Assembly (NCBI GenBank): GCA_022818135.1
Contig: JAFMSR010000019.1
Location: 30,741,679 to 30,805,678, forward strand
DNA length: 64,000 bases
From: Saxidomus purpurata
Lineage: Eukaryota > Mollusca > Bivalvia > Venerida > Veneridae
Reading direction: 5' to 3'
A program made the translations under genes and the position numbers. This document shows, one piece after another, positions 12,053 through 25,078 of the stretch; position 1 is the stretch's first letter, and every line of letters starts with the position of its first letter. Below the pieces are notes generated by a model that saw only the letters and a program-made list of their open reading frames with translations, was not told where the DNA came from and made no database searches.

Positions 12053-12345
12053 TCAAGCTGTTATATTCCTACGATTTTCTCGATTGAGAGTAATTCTGTG
12101 TTTTGGATGAGCGACTGATTTTGTCAAATCTATTAACTGACGCAAAAAGCATCTATACAACATAAGTTAAGAAGCCCTATCAGACTTTGCAAGTCCTGCA
12201 ATGTAATCTTGCGGCGTTTGACCTGGGCATTTAATCTCTCCCGCAGATTAATCAGTTTATCACGTGGCAGCCTTGCCACCATGTTAAGAGAATCTAACTC
12301 AAGACCCATAAATGCTATGGTAGCTGTTGGTTGAACTGTTTTTCA
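12053..12345 (-). pseudogene. C-terminal RT fragment of DIRS-type element
   Basis: Two frames are needed. The first runs 12342-12133 and reads TATIAFMGLELDSLNM, ARLPRDKLINLRERL and KITLQDLQSLIGLLN. The second continues as RCFLRQLIDLTKSVAHPKHR down to the TGA at 12053. FLGIELD, KL..LR and LQSLIGLLNF are hallmarks of the RT connection segment in DIRS elements. TGA at 12343-12345 and the frameshift near 12170 show decay. The catalytic RT motifs are not present in the window. Confidence 0.7.
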
Positions 12346-12745
12346 GCCTTGAAAGGGACGCCTACTGAACTGCACATTGACAAAAACGTATTCAGGTAAT
12401 TATAACATCTAGTGGAGCGCGCTGGACCCATTATTAAAAATGATCTAAAATTTTAATTATGGGACATAATACATATATAAAATACATATATATGCCATTC
12501 TTAGGAACAAGTTGACCGACGACGATTCAAAGCAATTACTCTGTTTTACTATCATGTCAGGCAAGAAGAGTTTAGGACACAAAATAATATTTTTGTTTTA
12601 CAATATATGTGACTTCCGCCAAATGAAGGAATGCGGTCCAAACCCAATCCTACCCAAAAAAACAAAAATAATATCAAACAGGGAATGCCACGTACCAAAA
12701 ACGCAGCCTCCCCAAAACGAGCCCCACAGCACCCAGAAGTGCACA

Positions 12746-12746
<1 letters not shown>

Positions 12747-12828
<82 letters not shown>
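12747..12828 (+). repeat. (CA)n microsatellite inside retroelement copy 2
   Basis: An ~82-bp CA dinucleotide run corresponds to the (GT)n tract of copy 1, read on the other strand. Confidence 0.98.
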
Positions 12829-12831
<3 letters not shown>

Positions 12832-13311
12832 ATGTACACACACAAACATACACTACCAACACACACTAGCACACAAAGCAAACACACGAGGACAAAACGA
12901 ACAATAAAAGGAACACAGTGGGGCACCGCCTTGGAACGGTCAGTGGCAAAAACACCACTGGGGAGCTTAAACCGGTTTATGGTGCGCACCCAACCTCACT
13001 CTTACCCCCCACCATGTTCCAAAGTCACAGGACAGTGTAAATAAAAGTAATCCCTGCTAGGTGAATCTCTAAGACACGCAATGGAAACAAAAGGCATGGT
13101 ATGTAAAACACAAAAATGCTCGTGTATAAATATATAAAAAGCAAACCTTGAGAACCAAAAAACGTATGTACTCAATGCCTTTGCAGAAGGCAGAGCACCA
13201 AGAGAAACACACTTAAGGGCCCGACGAAACAGGCCAGAGGACAGAAATCAGAACAGTTTCGTCCCAGTGGGATTTAAAAACTGCCCATCACAGAGTCCTC
13301 CCCCTCTTCCG

Positions 13312-14104
13312 TCAGACACAATCAAAGAGGGAAGCATAGCGTCCAACTGTAAACGGGTTGAACACCAAACATGCGGTGTGTCTCAAAACAGTTGGGTCGT
13401 AACCTCTTTTAACAAAACGTTTTATAATTTTAGCAAATACAGTTGGAAAATTGCCATGACCCAAAATCTTACGAAGTTTGTAAACCACATCCCCATAAAA
13501 ATCGGGTTTTGAAATACCTTCTCGCAGAAGAGTCTTTAGATTACTATTGAATTTCAAAACCAAATCAGAATTACGATAGTAAAATTTAGCAAAATATTTA
13601 CGTAATTTGTAATAACGGTAGCCCTGTTGAAGAAGTTTATTTGTAATACATTGATTACGTTCATTGAAATCCTCAACATGACTACACGCTCTGGCAAACC
13701 GAATTAACTGAGAAATGTATACCCCATAAGATGTAGCATGAGGTACATCCCCATCCAAATGGGGGAAATTTACAATACTAAAATTAAAATCATCCCTCTT
13801 GTCATAAATTTTGGTATGTATAATATTGTTATAAATAGAGAGATGTAAATCTGAAAATGAAGCACCAGTATCCAAATTGTTAGTTTTAATTAACTGGAGT
13901 TCCCGGGGATAAATAGTGTCCACCAATTGACCAAAAAACGGGTTATCCATATTAAGAATATCATCCAGATAGCGTGATGTATTATTAAAAGCAGTGATAA
14001 TGTCTGCCTGCGTATCTGGAGAAAGACTCAACATAAAGTCTCTTTCATAACAATATAAAAACAAATCTGCGACAAGGGGTGCACAATTTGTTCCCATGGG
14101 AATA
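13312..14104 (-). CDS. Reverse transcriptase, 5'-truncated ORF (retroelement copy 2)
   Basis: The frame is open from the truncation point to the stop at 13312. It starts at IPMGTNCAPLVADLFL and keeps the catalytic RYLDDIL, KIYDKRDDFNF, YGVYISQLIRFARA and the C-terminal TACLVFNPFTVGRYA. The apparent start codon upstream at 14148 lies in host DNA, not the element. Compared with copy 1 I see only about three differences: Leu to Ser in ASFLDL, Tyr to Cys in NQYIT, and Thr to Lys in NLTTLL. Motif A and the whole N-terminus are absent, so it cannot be functional. Confidence 0.85.
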
Positions 14105-17100
14105 CCTAAGCCTAAGAAGGTGGCCAATGAAAATGCGTTTACTTTCATATTTACATATCGTCTGTTCAGTAGAGTTATTAAGTATATTCTATTAAACGTT
14201 TTCTTAAAGTCACAGTCAGTGTAGATGTAGGGCCGTTTAATGTGAAATACTATGTAAATTTGAATTTCTGTATACTAGTCTCATCGGGAAGTCGACGTTA
14301 AAGTGCATTGATAAATTAACTAAACATAGATCATATGCGTTCATCAGCTCTACCGGCACTGCAAATGTTTGGTAACTCTTAATAGATTGACGTCAGCAGT
14401 AATGTCAAATATTACGGTCAACACTTTGATGTATAGATTTATGTTACTAAGGAAAACATCTTTTTAAATGTTGTAATTGAACAGGACGTGACAGGTTTCA
14501 AATTTAACTGAAAGGTTTCCATCAAGTATTGATACTTAGACACGAAACAAACACTAAGAACACTATTGTTGTATTTTCGTTTAACCAAACGGAACCTGAT
14601 ACTATTATCCGTAAATAAATTATACATATTTGCTCGTTCTTGTAGTAGAGAATCAGGACGTCTGCTTTAGAACATATATTTCAGTTTACATTCTTATTCT
14701 AGTATATGAGACTGTTATCCGTAAATAAGTTATACATATGTGCTCGTTCTTGTAGTAGAGAATTAGGACGTCTGCTTTAAAAAAATATATTTCAATTTAT
14801 ATTCTAATTCTGGTATATGTATTTATTTGTTAACAATTAATGTTGCAAGTAATATTCCCATATGTTTATCTGGACTATATTATGATTTATATTTACATTC
14901 GATGTTAGTATAAGTCGAAATTTGTTTCATGATGTTAAATGCATTATTACTTCAAACATACATGTAAGTCTTTCAAATCTATTACAATTTCCGTATATTG
15001 TCTATCACGATGTAAGGACTTTCATGACATCCTAGGGGATGCAATTTGTACTTATATTCGTGACTTTTTATCATGTAGTTACGTACCTTCAATTATTACA
15101 CTTTCAGTTGTACACGGGACTAAAACATTTATATTAATTTTGATATTTCTTGCTATTAAATTTACATTTTAGCTTTTAGATAACAATTTGTATAAAATAC
15201 GTTCACTTAAAAACTCACTTTTACAACACGGAAAATTCACACATTTTTCTTGAACATTCTACCCAATCTTATAAACGTTTGCAAACATGTTAGCTGTATG
15301 TAAATAGAAATATCGGTATGTACATGTATATTTCATCCAAGACTTTATGTTTACATTGTGTAATTAGCAATAAATATGGACTGTTGATTTTAACGAGATC
15401 TGAAATGAATTATGAAACAATCATGTACTAGCAAACATCTTAGAAAGATCAGTGTACAATTGACTAAAGTCTTTCTTTGATGTATGATTTACTAAAATAT
15501 TTTCAAGGCCGCGTAATGTACGTCATCAACAGGTGCGCGAAATGATAGAAAGCATATTTTTTGGCGAATCTAGGTCTCAACCTTTCCCATACAAATTATC
15601 TGAGAAGGTAGCTTTGCTTAGTCGCCAAGAATGCGCCGCTGTCTGTATTATAACCTCATGTTGAAGATTTCTCGGAAGCCGCTGTTGTTTTGTAGAAACA
15701 TTCGAGTCTACTATGTTAAATAGGTCTGAGATACCGTACATCTGTTGTAGTTCCCGGGCATTTAAGACGTGTTTTTAGACAAATAATGTATTTTCAGTTG
15801 GAAATATAGTGCCGATTGGCGGACCCTGAAATTATCATTTGACACTCAACTCGTCATTTGCTGTTTCTATGAGTTTTCGGGAAGATATGAGCAACATTAG
15901 CCGAATGTCAATAATAATAAAAAAATACTGTACATAGCAACACCTACCTGCAAATAAATAATTTCTCTTGTCAAATTCAAGAACTGATCTTATCACGCTA
16001 GGTATCCCTCAATGTCTTCAATAAAGACATTCCACTTATTATCTTTGATTATAAAATGAAGTCATCACATCTTCTCACAATATTTATGGTCGTATCGAAG
16101 AAATGCTCTCTAACCATTAAGTGAGCGCATTTCAATGGGAAGTAACTGCGTTTGCGTTTACGAAATTTTACAAGTGACATTATATCCCTTTCTATGATGT
16201 CGTATATACACTTCGTACTTAACTTGTTTTTAAATGATAAATGAAATTACTTTTATGTTGTTTATCAGCCACATTGATTCGTTGTTGTTGATTTTTAGCC
16301 ATTGTCTTCGCTAAATCGGTTCAAAGAGTGTTTTGATTTCGATTACCCTTGCAAATACATTACTGGCTTATTTTGCAACAGGATGATAATCTCGCTACTC
16401 GGCGATACGGACGTAATGCATACGTTCAACGTTCGCCTCCGTGAACGAATGGTTAGAGTCGCTGACTTTAAATCACTGTAACCCTCATAAATTAAGGATC
16501 ATGGGTTCGAGCCATGTTATCGATCGTTTCTTTTTTGTGAGAAAGTTGACTGTTTCTTTATGAGGATATGGGTTCTTCACCTGAACGATAAGTAGGTAAA
16601 GAACCCGCCTGTAAAAATGACCAAACTATGGTTGAAACGAGCTCTAAACTCATACAACATACATTCAACATTGAAAAATTGAATCAAAAAGTAAGGTCTT
16701 TTCGTGGTACTTTAAACATACGTTGACTGTTTCTTACGGATGATATGGGTGTAGTATTGGACCGTTTAGGTAAACTGCCCGCCTGCATAAATGACCCAAT
16801 ATGGTCGGAAACGGGCGTTAATCACAATCAACATACATACAGCATTGATAAAATGAATGAAAAACGTGTTTCTGCCAAGACAGTTCATCCCCGGTAGTTT
16901 AATCATTTGTCATCTGTCACATTTGTTTTCGTATTGGATAATTCATCATCATAGGTCACAAGGAAATTTGTGTATATTAACCAAGTGTACAACGAATTAA
17001 GATATATCTGTTTATTAGCACGCCACAGGTAAATTAGATACAGTTTCTATATACAATGATACTAAAATTTACCGAAAGTACAATTTGTTTTAACATATGA

Positions 17101-18140
17101 GACATAAATAATATGTAAGTATGGGGTAACTCTACCTAGTGTTGGTCAGAAAATTAAAAACGAAGTGAAAGAATAACAGGTAATATAGTAAAGCAAACAA
17201 TTGCCAAGGATATAGAAAAAGTAATATGTGTACATGTAATAGATTTAGTTACAATAGAAAAAAAACATACATTGTATGTAAATGTGTACAGTCTATGTGG
17301 AATAAGTGACATACTAAAATTTGTCCTATTAACATTTTCAAATGAACAAGTTTTGAATTCAACTTTTCAGATGCTAAACGTCACTTAATATATAGTATTC
17401 AAGTAATTCTTCATTTTGAATATTTACAGTTTGTAATCATATCCCATCAAGCTACTGTCGCAGATTATTTATAGTATAAATTAAAAGTGTTTCATGACAG
17501 TAACATTTTAAGTAATAAACTACGTAGTGCATAAACATATTCAAATATTTTATCAGCATAATTTTAAAGTGTTTAATCATCGAATGTCTGCCCACGGGTT
17601 AGGTATTTTTTTTCTATTTTAACTAAAATGATAAGAAACCTTGATGAGTTTCATGAACTTTTCTAAGCATACGCAGCTTTTGTTCCTGATTCCTGCACAA
17701 CTGAAAACTAAACATTGCGGAAATATGACTCTTCCGTTAATGAATCTGTTTTTGACTCTAAGGCAAGGTTCTGGTATTATCGGAAAAATCCTTTCACTAC
17801 ACAAACAAAACTTACGAGCTTTTATCAATGAAAAGCTATAGTTTAGTGACCTGTAGTCGATTAATCTCTTATACTGCGGATTGTTTTTGCGTTTATTCGC
17901 TTAATGTCATATGATACAGTAGTTTTAGATAAATGTATTGTAAGGTTAGAAATATACAAGAAAAACACATGACATATATCTACGACATTAGTGTTAAAAC
18001 TAAATAGTATTTGGTGAAAATCTTTAAACCTAGAAAATATGTCAAAATTAATTTTGCTATAAGTTTGTTACAAAAGAAATTGTTTTACAATTAATAGTGG
18101 AAAAATGATAGGCACAACTGTTCATTATATTTTTACAAAT
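14105..18140. other. U2 intergenic DNA downstream of gene 2
   Basis: Duplicated, AT-rich intergenic DNA lies here with no supported gene. Landmarks shared with other units are GATGTAGGGCCGT (14223), the CGTCATCAACAGGTGCGCG block (15515), AAGTGACATTATATCCC (16174) and the tRNA-like segment at 16436-16514. A partial internal duplication is seen: CGTAAATAA.TTATACATAT followed by TGCTCGTTCTTGTAGTAGAG occurs at ~14611-14650 and again at ~14720-14760. Open frames here are short and not conserved between units. Confidence 0.6.
16436..16514 (+). repeat. tRNA-like segment, copy in U2
   Basis: It has an A-box-like AATGGTTAGAGTCGCTGAC and a B-box GGTTCGAGCC, in the same relative position as the copies in U1, U3 and U4. 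No full cloverleaf is seen. Confidence 0.5.
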
Positions 18141-19970
18141 CTACATTACATGTACAAGAACGCCAGTGAAGGATGGCCACCTATAATCGTTATCTGCATG
18201 CATTTTGCTGTTGCTGAACGAAGACCTGATGAACACACATTCACCTTTCTTTAACACTGCCGGGGCGCTTACTGAGCTACAACTTCCAACACTGACACTC
18301 TCGTACTCTGTTGTTGTTGCAATGTCTTTATCTGTTTGAACGATGGATACGACCATGTAGTTTGCCTTCTGGTGACAAATATGAGCACTGAAGAAATATA
18401 AACCGGAAACTGGTGCGGTAAATATGCCGGTGTCCTTGTTGTACCCTAGTCCTTTATTGAGCAAGACTTTTGGAAATATTACTTTCTGTCCATCACCATA
18501 ATTCCCTCCGACAGAAGTGTATGCATTGAATGCAACTATCTGGGTACCTGCGAGATACATGTATATTAAAAGTAAATTATAAGTAAATATATCAGAGATT
18601 AAATGTGGAATCCGTTGCTCCATTGGTTGATTTAAACTTTAAAAAAATCATAACAAAGTAAATATCCTACGAATAGCTAAGTAGTATTAATATTACAAAG
18701 ACCTTTATATTTTTTATAAGAATCATCCACTAAAGTCAATGTGTCATTTTAACCCACTGGGCCAAAATTGATGTAAATATTGCTATTGATGGTTTATTTT
18801 TGTACAATATTTTGTAATAATTATACAGTTTAAAGATAATTATAATGTCTGCAACTTTACATGAATGTCATTAATCACAGATTAACTGTTACAAACATAA
18901 TTATACACTTTTTCGCTAATCGACAACTGATTATTTTGGTTTAACTTTGCCATAACATATTTGTAAACAAACAATCAACCCAATCTTTGGCGTTCACAAT
19001 AGAAAACTCGGTCAAAAAAGGCAGATGTTTTGCGATGACATAAATAAATCCAAATCTGCAAAAATACAAATTTTCGGTACCGACTCCGGAATCCACCTGT
19101 AAAATTTCTTGTATACTTTACATACAGCGTTTAAACTTCTAAAATTAATCGAATATATTTCTAAAAATATCATAGAACGCTTGATTCTGTATAAGTCTTA
19201 TCTTGTTTAGTTTTTAAGGCAGAAAGAAATTGCAGCTATTTAAACGATGTGTGAAACTAAAGACTTCCTTCTTGTTTTGCATTTCTTATGGCTGATAAGT
19301 GATAATTGAATTTTATAAGACAAAACAATTGCTTGCTGACGGAAAATGATATCAAAGTGTTAATTTTCTATCATTCAAAATAAGCTTCCAATCATCAAAG
19401 AAATAAGGATTCAATGGCTATGATGACCTCGCATCTACATATGTAAACAACATACAATGATATAGTTAACGTGTGTGCACAATTAGTTTATTTAATAACA
19501 TTTTATTTAATTACATCGTGAACTAGATCTACGTTTAATACAGTGATAGCATTAGAATAGATAATGAAAATGAAAATATTTTCGCAGTCATAGTATTATG
19601 ATAAAATATAAAATGATCTATATTTAACAAATAATAGCACTAAGGTTATTTGAAAGAATGAACTTAATTGTTTTACAGTAACAAGTTAAAATACATTTTT
19701 ACCTTCAGATGGGTTCTCAGATAAGAACTTGGTTTTGGTTGTAATTTCATCTCGAAACTGCTTCATTTCATTCCTTCGATGTTCTAAGACTGACAAAACG
19801 TTCTCTTGAAATATTTCCCTTTCTGTCTCCCATTTCTCAAGTTTGCCTTCAATTTTTGAAACTAATTGTAACACGTTATACAATTTTAAGCTAATAGGTT
19901 CGTCTTGTTCTGCGTATGAAAAACAGAACATGGAACAAAGAATTACAACCAAAAAGGCAGAAACATCCAT
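18141..19970 (-). CDS. Secreted C1q-domain-containing protein, gene 2 (B type)
   Basis: The exons are complement(18141..18547, 19703..19970). The donor is TGAAG|GTAAAA and the acceptor CTCGCAG|GTACCC, phase 1, giving 224 aa. Residues 1-20 form a signal peptide (MDVSAFLVV...SYA). Residues ~28-78 form a coiled coil (LVSKIEGKLEKWE), followed by a B-type linker (KFLSENPSEG). A C1q domain follows to the C-terminus with QIVAFNAYTSVGG, KVIFPKVLLNKG, TGIFTAPVSGLYFF and SFTGVLVHVM. The exon lengths (268 and 407 bp) match gene 4. No N-X-S/T site is seen where gene 1 has them. An in-frame TAA lies just upstream of the ATG, confirming the start. The role is inferred from the family: secreted recognition protein. 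Confidence 0.88.
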
Positions 19971-20023
19971 GGTTCGATTTTATGAGAAATATCAAAGCAA
20001 TAACAACTGTATATTCTGCATCC

Positions 20024-20117
20024 AAGATATATACTTCAAACCAGGACGTACGGGATTAGTTGTCGCCTGTTAACCAATAATTTAGCTTGAATACACTTAC
20101 TCAGAGCCAATTGGTTT
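20024..20117 (-). promoter_or_regulatory. Conserved core promoter of C1q gene 2
   Basis: The TATA box (TATATA at 20028-20033) lies ~58 bp upstream of the ATG. An ATTGGTTAACAG element (CCAAT in reverse) and a second CCAATTGG lie further upstream. They are in the same order and spacing as at the other four C1q loci. Confidence 0.6.
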
Positions 20118-20879
20118 AAACAATTACGTTGTTTTTGGAATGTTTCAACTTTAAAAGAAATTGTGACAAAAGAGAACTGTAAAAACAACAAAAAGGACAA
20201 ATATTTCACTGCTAGCGACGTCAGTGTTTACTTTTAAAATATCATGCTGAATTCAAGGAAGCATTGACACTGTCTAAAGAGTCATTACATTATATAATAC
20301 ATGTATTTCATTGTATGCCATGATATGTTGCTTGTTTTGCAACACCTAAAAACTGTTTGATAGGCAAACATTTTGGTCACTTTTAGAATGTGGGTATTTG
20401 AGATTTTAGTATAAAACGATGATCAAGACATGCATTGAGGTTTAACAAATAAACAACGTTTAGGTGATCCTTTTTTTGAACATGAATGCAACACTAGTTA
20501 AGATAAAGAATGAGATTGTTTCATCGTCATGTTTCAGAAATTGCAGATTTTCACAAATGATAAACATCTGTCGGCTATATTTTTAAACGATGAAAGCCTT
20601 TTAGATATGTCTTTTACTACTAGAATCTTATGCTTCACTTGAAATTTAAGGAATAAATTTTACCCGTAATAAGAATGTATTGTTTAGTAATCTATGTACG
20701 TAATAAGGAACATGCATTATAATGGCTAATTTTGCAATGATATAAAACATACCATAAAAGGTTGGGAGAACGGGAAAAGCTTCAACAATTATTTAGAGAT
20801 ATTATAGTTGGCAATTGTCGATTGAGAGACTCCTGTGACAGTTGTGAGCGCACTCTCTAGAGCTAACATAGGACATATT

Positions 20880-21180
20880 TAACAGCACACCCCATAACTT
20901 CTAGATGTAGTAACTTACATACGGCTAACGTTACAACATACCCTAAAACTATTAGCAATTTACATTGTGGCTAATTTTACAACATACCCTATGACTACTA
21001 GCAACACACATATGGCTATCTTAACAACTTACCCTATAACTACAAGCAACTTAAATACACGGTTAACTCAACAGCATACCATATTACAATTAGCAACTTA
21101 CATACGGCTAACTTAACAACATACCCTATAACTACTAGCATTTTACATAAGGCTTACTTAACAGCATACAAACAACAACT
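20880..21180 (+). repeat. 45-bp minisatellite upstream of gene 2
   Basis: Degenerate tandem units of ~45 bp (ACATACGGCTAACTTAACA, ACCCTATAACTACTAGCA) lie in the same relative place as the arrays upstream of genes 1 and 3. Confidence 0.75.
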
Positions 21181-24100
21181 TCTAGAAACGTACATACGGC
21201 TTACTTAATAACATATACTACAACTAAACTATTAAAGACATAAAAATTTATATACAGTAAACTTCATTTAAAACGATTTTGGTTAGAGTGAAAGTCATTT
21301 CCTGGGTCAGATTTAAGTGGTCTCAGGGAGATCTATATACGGAGGTTACTGTATCACACATTGTGTTCCCATTTTTCCAAAAGGAAGATAAAACACAGAC
21401 GCATTCACCCTAGTGTACGAACTGCTTTAAATTTGTCTTCCTGATACATGGATAGGAGGACCAAAAATATTTTAGCAACCTGTCATGCAAAAAAGAGATG
21501 AGAGTCATATTATGTTAAAGTCATGTAGAGTAAACAAAGCGTACGACCTTTTGTAGGTTAATATCAAGCTCAACAAATTTTCAGCAAATTGAGATACAAA
21601 AAAAAATTAAATAAGCGTTTTTGGCTTTCCGGTCTTGTTCGGTTAAGATCTTATCATATTATGAGTTGAAAACTGGAAGGTATTAACAAAGAAAGTAAAG
21701 GTTGGCATTTTTGGGTCTGATGCTTGCTTTGTGGCTTGGACTCAAACTCTTTCGACAAACGGCTGGTTTTCAATATTGGTATTTTTATGTATTTGACGTA
21801 TATTTTACAAATGAAAGGTAAACTTAAATACATGAAGGATGCGCTTTAAGACTCAGGCAAATGTACATGTATATGTTAAGACATTCTGAAAATTAGAAAA
21901 TATTATTGTTCTTCAGTTGTTGACGTTGATTATTATATTACTAAAGAATACACATTTATCTTTAAGTTTAGATTCTTTAGTTGATTACACTGACAAGCAT
22001 GACAAAGACGAAGACATTTAAAATATTTTGTAGGTTATCTTACTCACCATGCAAATATCTTTTTTTGAAACTTGTAAGATGAACATGTACGATAGCATCA
22101 TAGTGACCCTAGTGTCATTACTTTTGTAAGCTTATTTTGCAAATGTTTCGATGGTATTGTTAGGTACATCTGCTAAAGTAAAGAAAATAATTTTGTTTGA
22201 ACGATCAAATGATTATATATGAAGCAGTGTTTTCAACTATATCTTTTCATCAGTGTTTATTTTACAGCATACCTGGATGAGACAACAAATTGTGTATATT
22301 ATCACCTTAATTTTTCAAAAGAAGCTAATATAAAAAAACAATTGATCACAATAACAAAGTTTGTAATGTTACTAAAACTGTTTGAAAAGAGCCGTACAAA
22401 TGATATCAATTATGCCTTTTAACAAAAAAAGAGCCTACTCGTATTTCCCTTGTTTTGACTAGGATTTTCAAAAAAGGTTTTAAAATGTTTTCTTTATATT
22501 CAGTGGAAACAAATCTCTTATACAGATTCACAAATATTGGTTAAAGTTATTGCAATATTCGTTATTCTTAGAGCACACTTCAGTGATGAATGTCTTTCTT
22601 CAAAAAACACTATGAGTCGTTAATCACTTTAATATATTGAATTGATATGTTTAATTACTATAATTTGTATTTAATCGGTATCGCGAGTCACAAAAATGAG
22701 TACATAATTTTATTCACCATCCAAGTATTGGAATACAAAGGTATTGCATTAAAGAAACCTCGCCACCAGGCTAGATGATTACATGTAGTGTATTTTATTT
22801 TTGGTCCATGTCTACTGACAGTTATCACCTTACATTTGTTGGCAAGCAAAAGGAGATACTCTGAGTAAGAAATATAAATTAAGATAACAGTCTACATGTA
22901 ACAAAAATGTATATGCTCAGTCGATTCAGATAATGCAAAAATACCACATTGACATTTTAGTAATTTAATGGAAGTTTAAACATTTTTATATATTAAAAAT
23001 TATAAAATTAATTGTTTGCAAGCTTTACCCTTTAATTCAGCATACACTTCATAACAAGTTTCAAATACCACCTGAGGAAACTGATAAGATATTTTTTAAG
23101 TAAACGTAACGGTTTTGCTCACTTTGCAGCCTTAACTCTACCAAACTGTAATAGTCCTTCTCTTCTCTTTCTGGCTGTAACATTGTCTACCGTCTATGAT
23201 AAAACTGTACCTAATATCAAATATATGATAAGAACAAGGGAACGAACTGCCACGCGCATACGGACGGATTACCATTACATCGTTTCATATACTGTTACTT
23301 GCAAAGGAACCGATATAAAACGCGTGACAGTTCTTTCCCTGGTACTTTTATATATGCAAAGTTAGGTACAGTTTTACATGTATCAAAGACTTGTAGGAAA
23401 TGTTACAGGGCCCTTTGGGTTTTAAATCCTTAGTTCATTTTCTCGGGAACGGAATGCAGGGATTACGAAAAATGATACATTGTAAGTAAGTATGTAAAAC
23501 AAACCAAACATATGGCCGCGGAGATACTACAAGTGTTCAAACAATACAATATTGCATTGCATTGTATTCAAACAAGCAGGAAGTTAGACACGATTCTGAT
23601 TGCATTTACATTTGTTAAACAGATACAAAATGTAGTACATGTCAATGTTACCTGGTTAACGGGTGTCAGCGCAGTTAACAATTTGTCAGCGACATTTTTC
23701 AGGTATTGTGTTAAAATGATCCCCAGTGATTACAGGTTCTAAAGGATAAGAGTTTGTTTGCGTTCTTAAAGTATGTGTAAATTGTGATGTTAAAGATATG
23801 TTTAGTTAGTTGAAGAGATAAACATTCTGTTGTGAAGCAGATCTTTTGGAGATTACTTTGTAACACTTTTTTTGTTTTTTAACTACAAACAATGATAAAA
23901 ATTGTAGCCGTTCCTCATCACGCATTTTTATTTACTGCGTAAAACTTTGAAACAAATATTTTAGGTATATTCACATTTATTTTTAGTCAAACTTTTTTTT
24001 CGGTCAGGACAACGTAAACCATCTTTATTTATTTTATTGCGGTTCATTTAGAATATTTTAAGTCGATATGTCATATTACTTGTTGATGCACTGAAGTGTC

Positions 24101-24228
24101 TTTCTCACAAGATTAAAAGCTATAATTCTAGATTTTTGTATGTCCGTTAGCAGGAGAGATGTTTGCAAGCTTGAGAAATCTTTCAAAACTTATGATTATG
24201 CTAACGATCAATGTGTTTACACATTTAT
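21181..24228. other. U2 distal intergenic DNA, nearly identical to U3
   Basis: No gene is supported here. The block from ~21270 is almost the same base for base as ~35240-38860 in U3. It contains a 67-codon open frame (22219-22422) that recurs at 36173-36376. The diverged U4 copy (about 54350-54540) has deletions across it, so a protein is unlikely. Confidence 0.6.
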
Positions 24229-24390
24229 AGAGCCTCTGTGTGGTAGCGCGTTCGCCTCAGGATCGGAGGGTCCCGGGTTCTATCCCCATCAGTGCCACGG
24301 GGATTATGTCCTTAGGCAAGACAACGATATTTCCACATTGTCTCTCATTGATTTCATATGGAATGAGTCGCGAAAGCGATTAATCTAAGT
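24229..24390 (+). repeat. tRNA-derived SINE-like element, copy in U2
   Basis: A tRNA-like head carries an A-box-like TGGTAGCGCGTTCGCC and a near-consensus B-box GGGTTCTATCCC, 25-30 bp apart. The downstream body (TTAGGCAAGACAACGATATT, CATTGTCTCTCATTGATT) is typical of tRNA-SINE bodies in molluscs. A second copy is at 38227-38372 in the same context, so insertion preceded the U2/U3 duplication. Flanking target-site repeats were not resolved. Confidence 0.6.
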
Positions 24391-25009
24391 TGTAAGAACG
24401 TGTTTTGCAATCGAGAATGAATAAATTAGTAAACATCAGTGTGTTTACAATATTAAGATTTAAATGATTTCTTAAAGACAGCTTCCCTCCTGATACGGTT
24501 AACATAATAGTCAACAATATATCCCTACATTTCAAATATACATGGGTAATCAATAAAAATGTATCAGCATCACTGGAAAAATAATATCTACAGACATCTT
24601 TTTCACTTGATATTTAAGTCAAACTTTGAATTTGAGTTCGTTGTTTTGCAAATCAGCAGTAATATCTTAGATGGCAACGCCAATAACGTCGCAATCGGGG
24701 TGGGGGACGTCAGTTTTCACATGACGATATGTTCATCAACAAACTGCAATCTCTATATATGCGTTTTTCGGGCTGCTCAAACCGGCGTGTTGATTACTGA
24801 GTATAAAAAGGATCATATTGCAGTATTTAGAATTTTATGACAAATACAAACGCCTTTTTAACGTTACATAGCGTTACAATGAATTTAACCATTTGCTATG
24901 CAATTTTGACACTGAAAATGTTGACTAACAAACGGTACTTCTCAAAAAATTAATTAATTGGCCATCGGACTCGCTCACTTCAATTTCTCTAAAACCCATG
25001 TAAAATTAA

Positions 25010-25078
25010 CAAGCCGATTAAAAAAAAATTAAAGGGGGGTTGTTTTTTTTTTTGGGGGGGGGGGGGGTTTTTTAGTTA
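25010..25078 (+). repeat. Homopolymer-rich tract (A, G, T and G runs)
   Basis: Successive runs of A, G6, T11, G15 and T6 occur. At the matching place in U3 (~38858-38885) only an A8 run is present. This is either a local slippage expansion or an assembly or sequencing artefact. Confidence 0.8.

Larger units (their letters stand above)
10830..12345 (-). mobile_element. Degenerate DIRS-type (tyrosine recombinase) retrotransposon
   Basis: Reading on the minus strand, the C-terminal part of an RT (12345-12055), an RNase H domain (12052-11555) and a tyrosine recombinase (11449-10830) follow in order. RT-RH-YR is the order of DIRS/Ngaro elements. Nonsense codons and frameshifts break it, and the N-terminal RT, any gag and the recombinase C-terminus are missing. 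No split terminal repeats were recognised. It lies between two oppositely oriented copies of the RT retroelement and is absent from the other units. Confidence 0.75.
12655..14104 (-). mobile_element. 5'-truncated Penelope-like RT retroelement, copy 2 (inverted)
   Basis: This is the same element as at 7659-9496 but on the opposite strand. Its 3' end (GTTTGATATTATTTTTGTTT on the minus strand) is at ~12655. It includes a shorter (CA)n tract and stops at 14104, inside the RT, just upstream of IPMGTNCAP. The empty site is visible in U4 at about 39660-39700 (CCATTCTTCCTCAGCCTAAG). Here the same flanks are separated by the element, with TACC/ACCT-like bases at both junctions. The 5' truncation is ~270 bp further in than in copy 1. 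Confidence 0.85.

Noticed and set aside
22219..22422. 67-codon frame repeated at 36173-36376 with a single residue change
   Set aside because: The whole surrounding 3.6 kb is near-identical, so identity is not evidence of constraint. The diverged U4 copy near 54350-54540 is broken by deletions.
24240..24303. tRNA gene candidate
   Set aside because: A- and B-box-like motifs are present, but no acceptor stem pairs and the segment continues into a SINE-like body.
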